64,000 nucleotides of DNA, from the NCBI GenBank assembly GCA_045644145.1, contig JAZRGK010000058.1, positions 6,027 through 70,026 of the forward strand, given 5' to 3'. The translations under genes were made by a program, and so were the position numbers. The DNA comes from Flemingiibacterium sp045644145. Lineage in GTDB: Bacteria; Bacillota; Clostridia; Oscillospirales; CAG-272. A model generated the notes under the pieces. The model had not been told where the DNA came from. It was given only the letters and a program-made list of their open reading frames with translations, and ran no database searches. Shown here in pieces: positions 34,605-42,334 of the stretch (positions are counted from its first letter, which is position 1; every line of letters starts with the position of its first letter).

Positions 34605-35129
34605 ATGAACCGATCAATAAACCTTGCCCAACTTCTCGGCTTCGCCGTAACCTCGCTGGGCGGCACGATACTTCATTTCTTATATGACTGGCTCGGCAAG
34701 GCGGCAATCGCCGCACCGTTCTCCGGCGTGAACGAATCTACATGGGAGCACATGAAGCTGCTATTTTGGCCTATGTTCATCTTCGCCATCGTGCAGAGCT
34801 TTTTCTTTAAGGATCGCAAGGAATTTTGGTGCGTCAAGCTGAAAGGCATCACGCTCGGTCTTGGCTTGATTCCCGTAATCTTTTACACCTACAACGGTGT
34901 GATCGGCAAATCGCCGGACTGGATCAACATTGCGATTTTCTTTATCGCGGCTGCGGCTGCGTATATCTATGAAACGCGGCAGTTTAACAATGAAACGACA
35001 AGATGTAAGTCGCAGAAATTGGCGTTTGCAGTACTCTGCGTGATTGCCGTTATGTTTATCATTTTCACCTTTGCAACCCCCGAAATTGGTATCTTCAAGG
35101 ATCCGCTGACGGGAACTTATGGAATATGA
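34605..35129 (+). CDS. DUF6512-type small membrane protein
   Basis: 174 residues with an AGGTG site. Five or so hydrophobic segments. The conserved-looking stretch GGTILHFLYDWLGKAAIAAP and FSGVNESTWEHMKLLFWPM carries His, Asp, Glu and His residues in or near the membrane, as in other members. Function unknown. It is divergent from the DUF2179 gene and ends at a CCGATGAGG-family hairpin. Confidence 0.75.
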   Translation: MNRSINLAQLLGFAVTSLGGTILHFLYDWLGKAAIAAPFSGVNESTWEHMKLLFWPMFIFAIVQSFFFKDRKEFWCVKLKGITLGLGLIPVIFYTYNGVIGKSPDWINIAIFFIAAAAAYIYETRQFNNETTRCKSQKLAFAVLCVIAVMFIIFTFATPEIGIFKDPLTGTYGI

Positions 35130-35130
35130 G

Positions 35131-35171
35131 AAACACCGATGAGGTTACCTGTAACCCTCATCGGTGTTTCT
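35131..35171. terminator. Terminator of the CCGATGAGG family (copy 4)
   Basis: GAAACACCGATGAGG pairs perfectly with its complement ending in GGTGTTTC. Confidence 0.7.
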
Positions 35172-35494
35172 ATATAACCGCGCGTATATCTCACTCCGCT
35201 TTGCTGCACAGCATATCACCCAACTATGACGTATGGGTGAACAAACAAACTGCTATTTGTTAACGTAGCTTTGCGAAGCACATATTCCCGAAACGATTAC
35301 GCCAAATTTTTCCTTATTATAACATTTGTACATAGAAATGGATTGACAGCGAGAATCCCGCAAAAACTGCATACAATTTCACATGTCGGAATATACGGGA
35401 AACTTCGGATCGTATAAATCTGAACACAAAAAAATCCCCATGATTTCAGGAAATCACGCTTCATTCCGGTAATACCGCTATGCACTAAATACCA
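35172..35494. other. Non-coding region upstream of the rnf promoter
   Basis: No gene seen. The stretch is AT-rich. Near 35437-35459 it has a weak stem (ATGATTTC/GAAATCA) preceded by an A-run, and it holds a second TTGACA-like element at 35342. No clear riboswitch. Confidence 0.5.
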
Positions 35495-35523
35495 TTGACA
35501 AGCTATATATTTCATGGTATAAT
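35495..35523 (+). promoter_or_regulatory. Promoter of the rnf operon
   Basis: TTGACA (35495-35500), 17 bases, TATAAT (35518-35523) with an extended TG; about 80 bases of leader precede rnfC. Confidence 0.8.
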
Positions 35524-35606
35524 ACCTAAAGATGCGTTTGTGTATTTTATAACAATGATTATATGATCCCAAGGCTAAAAAATGCCGGAAAGGAATGATA
35601 AAAGCA

Positions 35607-36929
35607 ATGTCGTTTTCTTTAAAAGGTATTCGCGTTCCTCACAGAAAAAATACCGCAAATACTGCGGCAGAACGTATGCCTGCCCCAACATCCGTCACCA
35701 TCTCTATGTCTATGCACATCGGTGCGCCTGCCGTACCCGTTGTAAAGGTAGGAGATTCAGTTAAAGTCGGAACAAAAATAGCTGAATCCGGCGGAAATAT
35801 CTCCACCCCCATCTTTGCCAGCGTTTCTGGCAAAGTAACAAAAATCGCGGACATGCGTTGTTTCCACGGAAATGTGCCTGCCATAACTATCGAGTCAGAC
35901 GGCGAAATGGCGGCGGACGAAAATCTCTCAGTTCCCGTAATAAACTCAGCAGAGGACCTTATTCTGGCTGTGCACGACAGCGGTGTAGTGGGACTTGGCG
36001 GCGCAGGCTTCCCTTCTCATTTCAAGCTTAACGTAGATTCAAGGCGTATAGAGCACCTCATTATCAACTGCGCCGAATGCGAACCTTATATCACAAGCGA
36101 CACCCATACCATGATCACCAGAGGTGACGATATGGCGTATGCCCTTGAAGCCATGAAAAAGCATCTTGGCATAAAGAGCGTAATAATCGGAATCGAATTA
36201 GGCAATCCGAAATCCGTAGAATCCATGAAAAAGCTTGCCGCTTCCGTAAGCGATGCAGGATGCGCGGCTAAAGTAAAGGTGCTTCCCTCGGTATACCCTC
36301 AGGGCGGCGAAAAAGTACTCATTTACCATACCACAGGAAAGGTAGTTCCCGTGGGCAAGCTCCCAATTGACGTTGGATGTGTTGTACTCAACTGCACCAC
36401 CCTCGCCGTTATCGGAAACTATTTAAAAACCGGTATGCCCCTTGTAGAGAAGTGCGTTACCGTTGACGGCGGCGCCGTTAAAATGCGAAAAAACGTAATC
36501 GTACCCATCGGTACCGCTATCTCTGACGTATTCGACTTCTGCGGGGGACTTACGGATGATCCCGAAAAGGTGATCTACGGAGGTCCCATGATGGGTATCA
36601 CAGTACCGGATGTGAGCGCACCTGTTCTCAAGACCACAAACGCGATTCTTGCGCTTACAAAAAAGGAAGCAAAGCTTCCGAAAACCACCGCCTGCATCAG
36701 ATGCGGTGCATGCACCAACAACTGTCCTTTTGGACTTGCTCCGGCCGGTATACTCAGAGCATTTGACCGAAAGGATGTGGAAACGCTTGAAAAACTCAGC
36801 GTGAACGCTTGTATGGAGTGCGGCTGCTGCAGCTTCGTCTGCCCTGCTAACCGTCCTCTCACACAGACAAACAAGTTAGCAAAGGTGCTTTTAAAAGAAG
36901 CAAAAGCAAAGGAGGCAAACAAGTCATGA
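35607..36929 (+). CDS. rnfC: Electron transport complex subunit RnfC
   Basis: Peripheral subunit of Rnf, which moves electrons between ferredoxin and NAD+ while pumping Na+ or H+. 440 residues from the ATG at 35607 (AAAGGA, 12-base gap); an ATG at 35595 overlaps that site and is less likely. Order: an N-terminal barrel-sandwich domain; the NADH/FMN-binding region with GLGGAGFPSHFKL and INCAECEPYITSD; then two 4Fe-4S motifs, CIRCGACTNNCP and CMECGCCSFVCP. First gene of rnfCDGEAB, overlapping rnfD by four bases (ATGA). Confidence 0.95.
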   Translation: MSFSLKGIRVPHRKNTANTAAERMPAPTSVTISMSMHIGAPAVPVVKVGDSVKVGTKIAESGGNISTPIFASVSGKVTKIADMRCFHGNVPAITIESDGEMAADENLSVPVINSAEDLILAVHDSGVVGLGGAGFPSHFKLNVDSRRIEHLIINCAECEPYITSDTHTMITRGDDMAYALEAMKKHLGIKSVIIGIELGNPKSVESMKKLAASVSDAGCAAKVKVLPSVYPQGGEKVLIYHTTGKVVPVGKLPIDVGCVVLNCTTLAVIGNYLKTGMPLVEKCVTVDGGAVKMRKNVIVPIGTAISDVFDFCGGLTDDPEKVIYGGPMMGITVPDVSAPVLKTTNAILALTKKEAKLPKTTACIRCGACTNNCPFGLAPAGILRAFDRKDVETLEKLSVNACMECGCCSFVCPANRPLTQTNKLAKVLLKEAKAKEANKS

Positions 36930-37861
36930 ACAAATTAAAGATCTCTGTTTCTCCTCATATTCACAGCGGAAACTCAACACAAGCCATCATGCGTGATGTG
37001 ATCATCGCGCTCCTGCCGGCGGCTGTGGCAGGTACGGTAATTTTCGGATTACGGGCATTACTTGTAATTGCGGTGTGCACCGCATCCTGCGTCCTATTTG
37101 AGGCTTTATTCAACATTATAACAAAAAAATCACAGACTGTGGGTGACCTGAGCGCCGCCCTCACCGGCTTACTTTTAGCGCTTAACCTGCCGGCAGGGAT
37201 TCCGCTCTGGCAGTGTGTTATAGGTTCCGTATTCGCTATCATCATCGTAAAATGTCTTTTCGGCGGAATCGGTGCAAATCCCGTAAACCCCGCCATTACG
37301 GCAAGAGTGTTTATGCTTATATCCTTCGGCGCGGTAGCCGTTCCGTCCTTCCCCACACTTGTAGATACAGCTTCCGGTGCAACGCCTCTTTCGGTGGCAC
37401 CGAGCGAGAATCTGCCGCAGGTACGAGATCTTTTCCTCGGACTCCACGGCGGCGCTATCGGCGAAACCTGTGCGGCGGCGCTTCTCCTTGGTTTCGCTTA
37501 TCTTCTCATACGCCGCGTGATCTCCTGGCATATTCCCGTTTCATTTGTGAGCACGGTGTTTGTGTTCTCGCTTTGCATGGAGGGCTTTGATCCTATGACA
37601 GCGCTTTCCATGATACTTTCAGGAAGCCTTCTTATCGGCGCAATCTTTATGGCAACGGATTACGTTACCTCGCCTGCAACTCCATGGGGCAAGATAATCT
37701 GCGGACTTGGCGCAGGACTCATTACCGCTCTTATCAGATACTTCGGAACATATCCCGAGGGCGTATCCTTTGCCATACTGTTTATGAATATCCTCACACC
37801 TTATATCGAATCTTTGACCAAGCATAAAGTGTTCGGTGTGGGCAGAAAGGAACGTGCATAA
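36926..37861 (+). CDS. rnfD: Electron transport complex subunit RnfD
   Basis: 311 residues with about nine membrane segments. It carries the motif DTASGATPL (near residue 152), whose Thr takes a covalent FMN in RnfD/NqrB proteins. GGIGANPVNPAITARVFMLI and MATDYVTSPATPWGKIICG are further family landmarks. It forms the membrane core of the ion pump with RnfG, E and A. Overlaps rnfC by ATGA. A GGAGG site lies within rnfC. rnfG begins three bases after its stop. Confidence 0.95.
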   Translation: MNKLKISVSPHIHSGNSTQAIMRDVIIALLPAAVAGTVIFGLRALLVIAVCTASCVLFEALFNIITKKSQTVGDLSAALTGLLLALNLPAGIPLWQCVIGSVFAIIIVKCLFGGIGANPVNPAITARVFMLISFGAVAVPSFPTLVDTASGATPLSVAPSENLPQVRDLFLGLHGGAIGETCAAALLLGFAYLLIRRVISWHIPVSFVSTVFVFSLCMEGFDPMTALSMILSGSLLIGAIFMATDYVTSPATPWGKIICGLGAGLITALIRYFGTYPEGVSFAILFMNILTPYIESLTKHKVFGVGRKERA

Positions 37862-37863
37862 CG

Positions 37864-39042
37864 ATGAAGAAACTACTTAAAGATATAATCGTGCCTGTAT
37901 GTATCTGCGCAGTATTTGCGCTGATCCTTGCACTCACAAACGAAATAACAGCACCTATTATAGAAAAAAATCAGAATTCCGCAAAGGATGCGGCATTTCT
38001 TGAAGTCATGCCAAACGGCGAAGGCTTTGAGCTTCTTGATGTTTCTCCATACGAGCTTCCGAAAACCGTTACGGAAGCATACCGTGAATCAGACGGCGGA
38101 TATGTGTTTAAGCTTGAAACCACGGGCTTTGCTCCCGGTCTTGTAATAATGTGCGGCGTAAACCCCGACGGTACAATAAGCGGAGCTGTATGCCTTGCTT
38201 CAAACGAAACCTGGGGCAAGGAAAAGACCTTCGGCGCACTTGCTGCAGGTAAGAACTCCGAAACTCTTGCGGATGTTGAAGCCGGCGCAACCAGCCTTAC
38301 GGTAAACGCTTACCGCGGCGCACTGGGTGATGCCCTTAATGCGGCGCTTATACTTGACGGCGGCTCTGTGGATCTGCGCACCGAGGAAGAGATCCTCGCG
38401 GATAACCTTAGTGCGGCGCTTCCTGTATCTGAGGGTAAATTCACCAAGCTCTTTATCGTAGAAGAAATCGAGGGCATTGATGCCGTATACACCGCAGACA
38501 ACGGCGAAGGCATGGTATTTATTATCGGCGAAGAATTTATAGCCGTTGATAAAGCCGGAAACGTGATTACCGAAACCACAGAGGAATTTACTCTTGCGGT
38601 GACTGATGCGGCAGTTGTGATAAGCGGAAGTTCCACCGAAGATGTTGATATCTCTGCTTACGAGGGCTTGCCGAAACAGCTTATATCTGCTAAAAAGACC
38701 GCAAGCGGCAACTTTATCATTGAGATAAAGGGCGTTGGCTACGGTATCAAGGGCGGCGACGACTACCACCCTGCATCCGGCGAATATATCGTTATCCGTA
38801 TCGCCATTACGGCAGACGGAAAAGTGCTTGACTGCGTGACCCTCTCCCACGGTGAAACCGCTAACATCGGCGGCGTTATTGTAGAGGATGCGGACTACTA
38901 CAGTCAGTTTGTAGGAAAGACCGAGGCTGAATGCGGCGAGGTTGACATTATCGCAGGTGCGACCTACACCACCGCAGGCTACAGAGAAGCTGTTCTCCGC
39001 GCCTTTGAATCGGTAAAAGTCTTTATGGGAGGAACAGCATGA
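37864..39042 (+). CDS. rnfG: RnfG with two FMN-binding domains
   Basis: 392 residues, about twice the usual 190-220. The N-terminal membrane anchor (VPVCICAVFALILALTNEIT) is normal. Two FMN_bind-type domains follow, separated by a divergent segment (about residues 190-280). The second ends in DIIAGATYTT (near 368), which fits the flavinylation consensus D-x-x-(S/A)-G-A-T-x-T, so its Thr should carry FMN. The first ends in DVEAGATSLT (near 140), with Leu where Ser/Thr is expected, so it may not be modified. ApbE, the enzyme that attaches FMN, is encoded at 43415. The stop overlaps a possible tiny reading frame (ATGA). Confidence 0.92.
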   Translation: MKKLLKDIIVPVCICAVFALILALTNEITAPIIEKNQNSAKDAAFLEVMPNGEGFELLDVSPYELPKTVTEAYRESDGGYVFKLETTGFAPGLVIMCGVNPDGTISGAVCLASNETWGKEKTFGALAAGKNSETLADVEAGATSLTVNAYRGALGDALNAALILDGGSVDLRTEEEILADNLSAALPVSEGKFTKLFIVEEIEGIDAVYTADNGEGMVFIIGEEFIAVDKAGNVITETTEEFTLAVTDAAVVISGSSTEDVDISAYEGLPKQLISAKKTASGNFIIEIKGVGYGIKGGDDYHPASGEYIVIRIAITADGKVLDCVTLSHGETANIGGVIVEDADYYSQFVGKTEAECGEVDIIAGATYTTAGYREAVLRAFESVKVFMGGTA

Positions 39043-39155
39043 AAAACGTAACATTTTTCATGCCAATAAGTTTTGCGCCTTTTGCGCCGCCGGCGCAAAT
39101 TTCCTTGCGGAAAACGTCACAAAACTTTACAACTTTTTGAAAGGAATGGTCAAGC
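39043..39155 (+). other. Possible small insertion between rnfG and rnfE
   Basis: All other junctions in rnfCDGEAB are 12 bases or less, but here 113 bases separate the genes. A GGAGGA site and an ATG overlapping the rnfG stop lead only into a 33-codon frame ending at 39140. The segment contains GCGCC/GGCGC inverted repeats (around 39076-39097). rnfE then restarts with its own AAGGA and a TTG. Confidence 0.5.
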
Positions 39156-39836
39156 TTGAAAAATAAAAATATATCTCTCGTTACGAGAGGAATCCTAAAA
39201 GAGAACCCTGTATTCGTGCTGATTCTCGGCACATGCCCTACCCTTGCCACCACTACTAATGTTGTAGGCGCTCTGTGCATGGGAATTGCGGCTTTGGCGG
39301 TGCTTGTATGCTCCAACATCCTTGTTTCTCTGCTTCGTAGGATAATCCCTGACAATATGCGTATCCCCTGCTATATTATCATCATCGCCGGCTTTGTTAC
39401 GGTGGTTCAGATGATAATTCAGGCGTTTTTCCCGACTCTCTATGATATGCTGGGCGTATATCTTGCCCTTATCACCGTAAACTGCATAATTCTCGGCAGA
39501 GCGGAAATGTTCGCAAGCAAGAATTCTCCCCTAATATCCGCACTCGACGGTCTTGGCATGGGAATTGGCTTTACAGTGGCACTCACCGCCATGGCTGTTA
39601 TCCGTGAGGTACTCGGAAACGCGAGCTTCGCCGGAATATCTATACCGCTTCTTGAAAACTACAAAATAGAATTTCTTGCAAAAGCACCCGGCGGCATGCT
39701 GGTTTACGGTTTACTCATCGCCCTTGTATATGTGATCACTAAGGGCAAAGCTCCCGTAAAGAAAAGCTTTGCCTGCGAGGGCTGTCCCTCAAAATCCACC
39801 TGCGAAACAGGTATGTGTAAGGAAAGGGGAGAATAA
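39156..39836 (+). CDS. rnfE: Electron transport complex subunit RnfE
   Basis: 226 residues starting at TTG, 10 bases after AAGGA. Six membrane segments with the characteristic NPVFVLILGTCPTLATTTNV near the N-terminus and LGVYLALITVNCIILGRAE in the middle; the conserved cysteines in these two motifs bind the intramembrane iron-sulfur centre shared with RnfA. The C-terminal tail has four extra cysteines (CEGCPSKSTCETGMC), not part of the canonical core, and might bind metal. Paralogous to RnfA. Confidence 0.95.
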   Translation: MKNKNISLVTRGILKENPVFVLILGTCPTLATTTNVVGALCMGIAALAVLVCSNILVSLLRRIIPDNMRIPCYIIIIAGFVTVVQMIIQAFFPTLYDMLGVYLALITVNCIILGRAEMFASKNSPLISALDGLGMGIGFTVALTAMAVIREVLGNASFAGISIPLLENYKIEFLAKAPGGMLVYGLLIALVYVITKGKAPVKKSFACEGCPSKSTCETGMCKERGE

Positions 39837-39839
39837 ATA

Positions 39840-40436
39840 ATGGATACCTTAAAAACTCTTATCGTAATTCTCCTTTCATCAGTTCTTATCAACAACTATG
39901 TTCTTACACGCTTCCTCGGAATATGCCCGTTCCTCGGCGTATCAAAGAAGCTTGATCAATCAGTGGGTATGGGCGTTTCCGTAACCCTCGTTATGATTCT
40001 GGCATCAGCGGTTACTTGGCCTATTCAGTGTGTACTTGATGCCGCAGGTCTTGGATACATGCAGACTATTGTGTTTATCCTTGTTATCGCCTCTCTTGTA
40101 CAGCTTCTTGACCTTGCTACAAAAAAGCTTCTGCCTGCGCTCCACAGAGGGCTTGGCGTATATTTACCCCTTATCACCACCAACTGCGCGGTGCTTGGTG
40201 TTGCTATCAACAATATTACCGACGGCTATAGCTTCCTTGAATCTATGGTAAGCTCCCTCGGATGCGGTCTTGGCTTTATGCTTGCCATGATCCTCTTTTC
40301 CGGCATGCGCAGTCGAATCGACGAAACCCGTGTACCCGAACCTTTCCGCGATCTTGCTATTACTCTTATTGCGGCGTCCTTTATTTCCCTTGCCTTTATG
40401 GGATTCTCGGGTATTGTTGACTCACTCTTTTCTTAA
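39840..40436 (+). CDS. rnfA: Electron transport complex subunit RnfA
   Basis: 198 residues, six membrane segments, starting three bases after the rnfE stop with AAAGGGGAG upstream. Family motifs: INNYVLTRFLGICPFLGVSK and YLPLITTNCAVLGVAINN, with the two Cys that with RnfE hold a 2Fe-2S cluster inside the membrane. Forms the electron and ion path with RnfE, D and G. Twelve bases separate it from rnfB. Confidence 0.96.
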   Translation: MDTLKTLIVILLSSVLINNYVLTRFLGICPFLGVSKKLDQSVGMGVSVTLVMILASAVTWPIQCVLDAAGLGYMQTIVFILVIASLVQLLDLATKKLLPALHRGLGVYLPLITTNCAVLGVAINNITDGYSFLESMVSSLGCGLGFMLAMILFSGMRSRIDETRVPEPFRDLAITLIAASFISLAFMGFSGIVDSLFS

Positions 40437-40447
40437 GGAGGAACATT

Positions 40448-41269
40448 ATGACCAATATCTTAATCGCAGTAGGACTGGTAGCTGCTATCGGTCTTGTGTC
40501 TGCACTTTTGCTCACTGCCGCCGCACACTTTTTCGATGTTCCATACGATGAAAAAAGAAAAGCCATCCGTGCCTTCTTACCGGGAATAAACTGCGGTGCC
40601 TGCGGCTGTAAGGGCTGTGATGACTACGCAGAGGCTGTTGCCGCGGGCAAAGCCGCGCCCAATAAGTGCATCCCCGGCGGTGCACCTGTGGCGGAAGAAA
40701 TAGGAAGCATTCTCGGCGTAGAAATTCCACCCCCAAAGGATGTGGTAGCTTTCGTTCACTGCAACGGCAACTGCACGGCGACATCGGTAAAAAACGTATA
40801 CATCGGCATTGGATCATGCAGAGCATCCTCTGCCATTTACAGCGGCCCAAATTCCTGCACCTACGGATGCCTCGGCTTCGGTGACTGTGCCGCTGCCTGC
40901 CCCGTGGGCGCTATATGCATGAAGGATGGCATTGCACATATAGATTCATCTCTGTGTATCGGATGCACTCTTTGCGAAACCACCTGCCCTAAGCATATTA
41001 TCTCCATGATTCCGAGAAAAAATCACACGGCTGTCATGTGCAGTAATACCGATAAGGGCGCGGATGCCAGAAAAGTATGCAAAAACGCCTGCATCGGCTG
41101 TAAAAAGTGCGAGAAGTCCTGCGCTTTCGGCGCGATTGCAGTTTTGAATAATTTGGCGGTAATTGACCATGCTAAATGTACCGGATGCGGTGCTTGCATC
41201 GATGCATGTCTCACCGGCTGTTTAAAGCCATGCACGTTTTCAGATTCCACCGTACCTTGTGAGGCTTGA
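40448..41269 (+). CDS. rnfB: Electron transport complex subunit RnfB
   Basis: Entry point of electrons from ferredoxin. 273 residues: one N-terminal membrane helix, a 4Fe-4S domain (GINCGACGCKGCDDYAEAV), then cysteine motifs for about four more clusters (CLGFGDCAAACP, CIGCTLCETTCPK, CIGCKKCEKSCAFG, CTGCGACIDACLTGC). Clostridial RnfB proteins are richer in clusters than those of proteobacteria, and this one fits. AAGGAGG precedes the ATG. The next gene starts almost on top of its stop. Confidence 0.95.
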   Translation: MTNILIAVGLVAAIGLVSALLLTAAAHFFDVPYDEKRKAIRAFLPGINCGACGCKGCDDYAEAVAAGKAAPNKCIPGGAPVAEEIGSILGVEIPPPKDVVAFVHCNGNCTATSVKNVYIGIGSCRASSAIYSGPNSCTYGCLGFGDCAAACPVGAICMKDGIAHIDSSLCIGCTLCETTCPKHIISMIPRKNHTAVMCSNTDKGADARKVCKNACIGCKKCEKSCAFGAIAVLNNLAVIDHAKCTGCGACIDACLTGCLKPCTFSDSTVPCEA

Positions 41270-41273
41270 ATCT

Positions 41274-41690
41274 ATGAACAAAAATCAACCGGAGTTGCCG
41301 GATAAGAAAAAACGTAAGCGGATTTTAAGAAACGACCTATTGTTTGTTTTTGGACTTTTGGCGGTTATTTCTATTGCCTGCGCGGTGCTTTTTCTAACGT
41401 CAGGCGAGGGCGATACCGTTACCGTGAGTATTGACGGCAAGGTTTACGAAAGCTATTCCCTTTCCGAAAATGTCACTGTGGATATCCGCAGTGGGGAGAA
41501 CGCTGACGGACTTAATGTGCTGGTTATCGAAAACGGCGAAGCGTATGTGTCACATGCAAGCTGTCCCGACGGCATATGCTCAGCCCACAAGCCTATAAAA
41601 AGAAACGGGGAAAGCATAATCTGCCTTCCCAACAGGGTTGTTATCTCCGTAAATTCGGAAAAATCCAACGCTCCCGATATTATTTCATGA
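41274..41690 (+). CDS. NusG domain II-containing membrane-anchored protein
   Basis: 138 residues. The ATG at 41274 lies five bases past the rnfB stop, with GAGG inside rnfB. A basic N-terminus precedes one membrane helix (LLFVFGLLAVISIACAVLFL), then an extracytoplasmic NusG-II-like beta domain (VTVSIDGKVYESYSLSENVT, HASCPDGICSAHKPI, SIICLPNRVVISV). The CPDGIC motif with paired cysteines is typical. These proteins commonly accompany Rnf/ApbE clusters and are thought to take part in flavin or redox maturation, but no activity is established. Confidence 0.88.
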   Translation: MNKNQPELPDKKKRKRILRNDLLFVFGLLAVISIACAVLFLTSGEGDTVTVSIDGKVYESYSLSENVTVDIRSGENADGLNVLVIENGEAYVSHASCPDGICSAHKPIKRNGESIICLPNRVVISVNSEKSNAPDIIS

Positions 41691-41703
41691 GTAGGTTGCT
41701 ATA

Positions 41704-42222
41704 ATGATAAACAACAGTAGGAAAATACGAAGGCTCACATTTTTTGGGCTTGTGGCTGCTGTGGCGATTCTCCTTTCCTATGTGGAAGTGTTAATTCCGC
41801 CCATATTCGCCGCAGTTCCCGGTATAAAGTTAGGGCTTCCCAACATTGCCGTTATCTACATGCTGTATACCTGCGGTATACGCGAAGCCGCCGCGGTTTC
41901 TTTTGTGAGAATCGCGGTTGTTTCCATGCTTTTCGGCAACGCCATGATATTTTTGTACAGTATTGCCGGCGCATGCCTCAGTCTTGCGGTTATGGCACTT
42001 CTTAAGCAGTTTGCACCTCTTTCCATGGCGGCTGTCAGCATCGCAGGTGCAATAAGTCACAACATAGGTCAGATAATTGTTGCGATTCTGGTTCTTAAAA
42101 CCGTGGAAATTGCTTACTATACCATTATACTTACCCTAACCGGTACGGTTTCCGGACTCTTTGTGGGCCTTGCGGGGATATTTATGGTAAAACGCCTTCC
42201 GCCAAAAAGATTCTATCGTTAA
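41704..42222 (+). CDS. Gx transporter family / heptaprenyl diphosphate synthase component I-like protein
   Basis: 172 residues, about five membrane segments, with the family motif VPGIKLGLPNIAVIYMLYT and SHNIGQIIVAILVL. The family was first named for HepS-like polyprenyl synthase component I, but its members are polytopic and resemble ECF substrate-binding proteins. In clostridia it regularly sits between the NusG-II protein and ApbE. Uptake of a flavin- or quinone-related precursor for the Rnf complex is an inference from context. Confidence 0.85.
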   Translation: MINNSRKIRRLTFFGLVAAVAILLSYVEVLIPPIFAAVPGIKLGLPNIAVIYMLYTCGIREAAAVSFVRIAVVSMLFGNAMIFLYSIAGACLSLAVMALLKQFAPLSMAAVSIAGAISHNIGQIIVAILVLKTVEIAYYTIILTLTGTVSGLFVGLAGIFMVKRLPPKRFYR

Positions 42223-42258
42223 TGCCTTCAGAGAATATAAGATTTCCTAAGTTACATG

Positions 42259-42287
42259 TTGACATACAAGTACTTGTATGGTATAAT
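42259..42287 (+). promoter_or_regulatory. Consensus promoter with operator palindrome in its spacer
   Basis: TTGACA (42259-42264), 17 bases, TATAAT (42282-42287). Nearly the whole spacer is a perfect palindrome, ATACAAGTACTTGTAT (42264-42279), so a bound repressor would block RNA polymerase. It drives the lipoprotein gene at 42335, separating it from the rnf operon. Confidence 0.75.
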
Positions 42288-42334
42288 GTATGCGGTCAAT
42301 TTTATAATATAAAACATAACCAGGAGAAACAATT

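Noticed and set aside
27918..35171. True integron
   Set aside because: No integron-type integrase (IntI patch) or attI is seen, and the repeats do not show the attC core-site layout; reported as cassette-like only.
38200..39054. Minus-strand frame of 284 codons over rnfG
   Set aside because: Opposes a clear rnf gene; composition reflects the complement of its codons.
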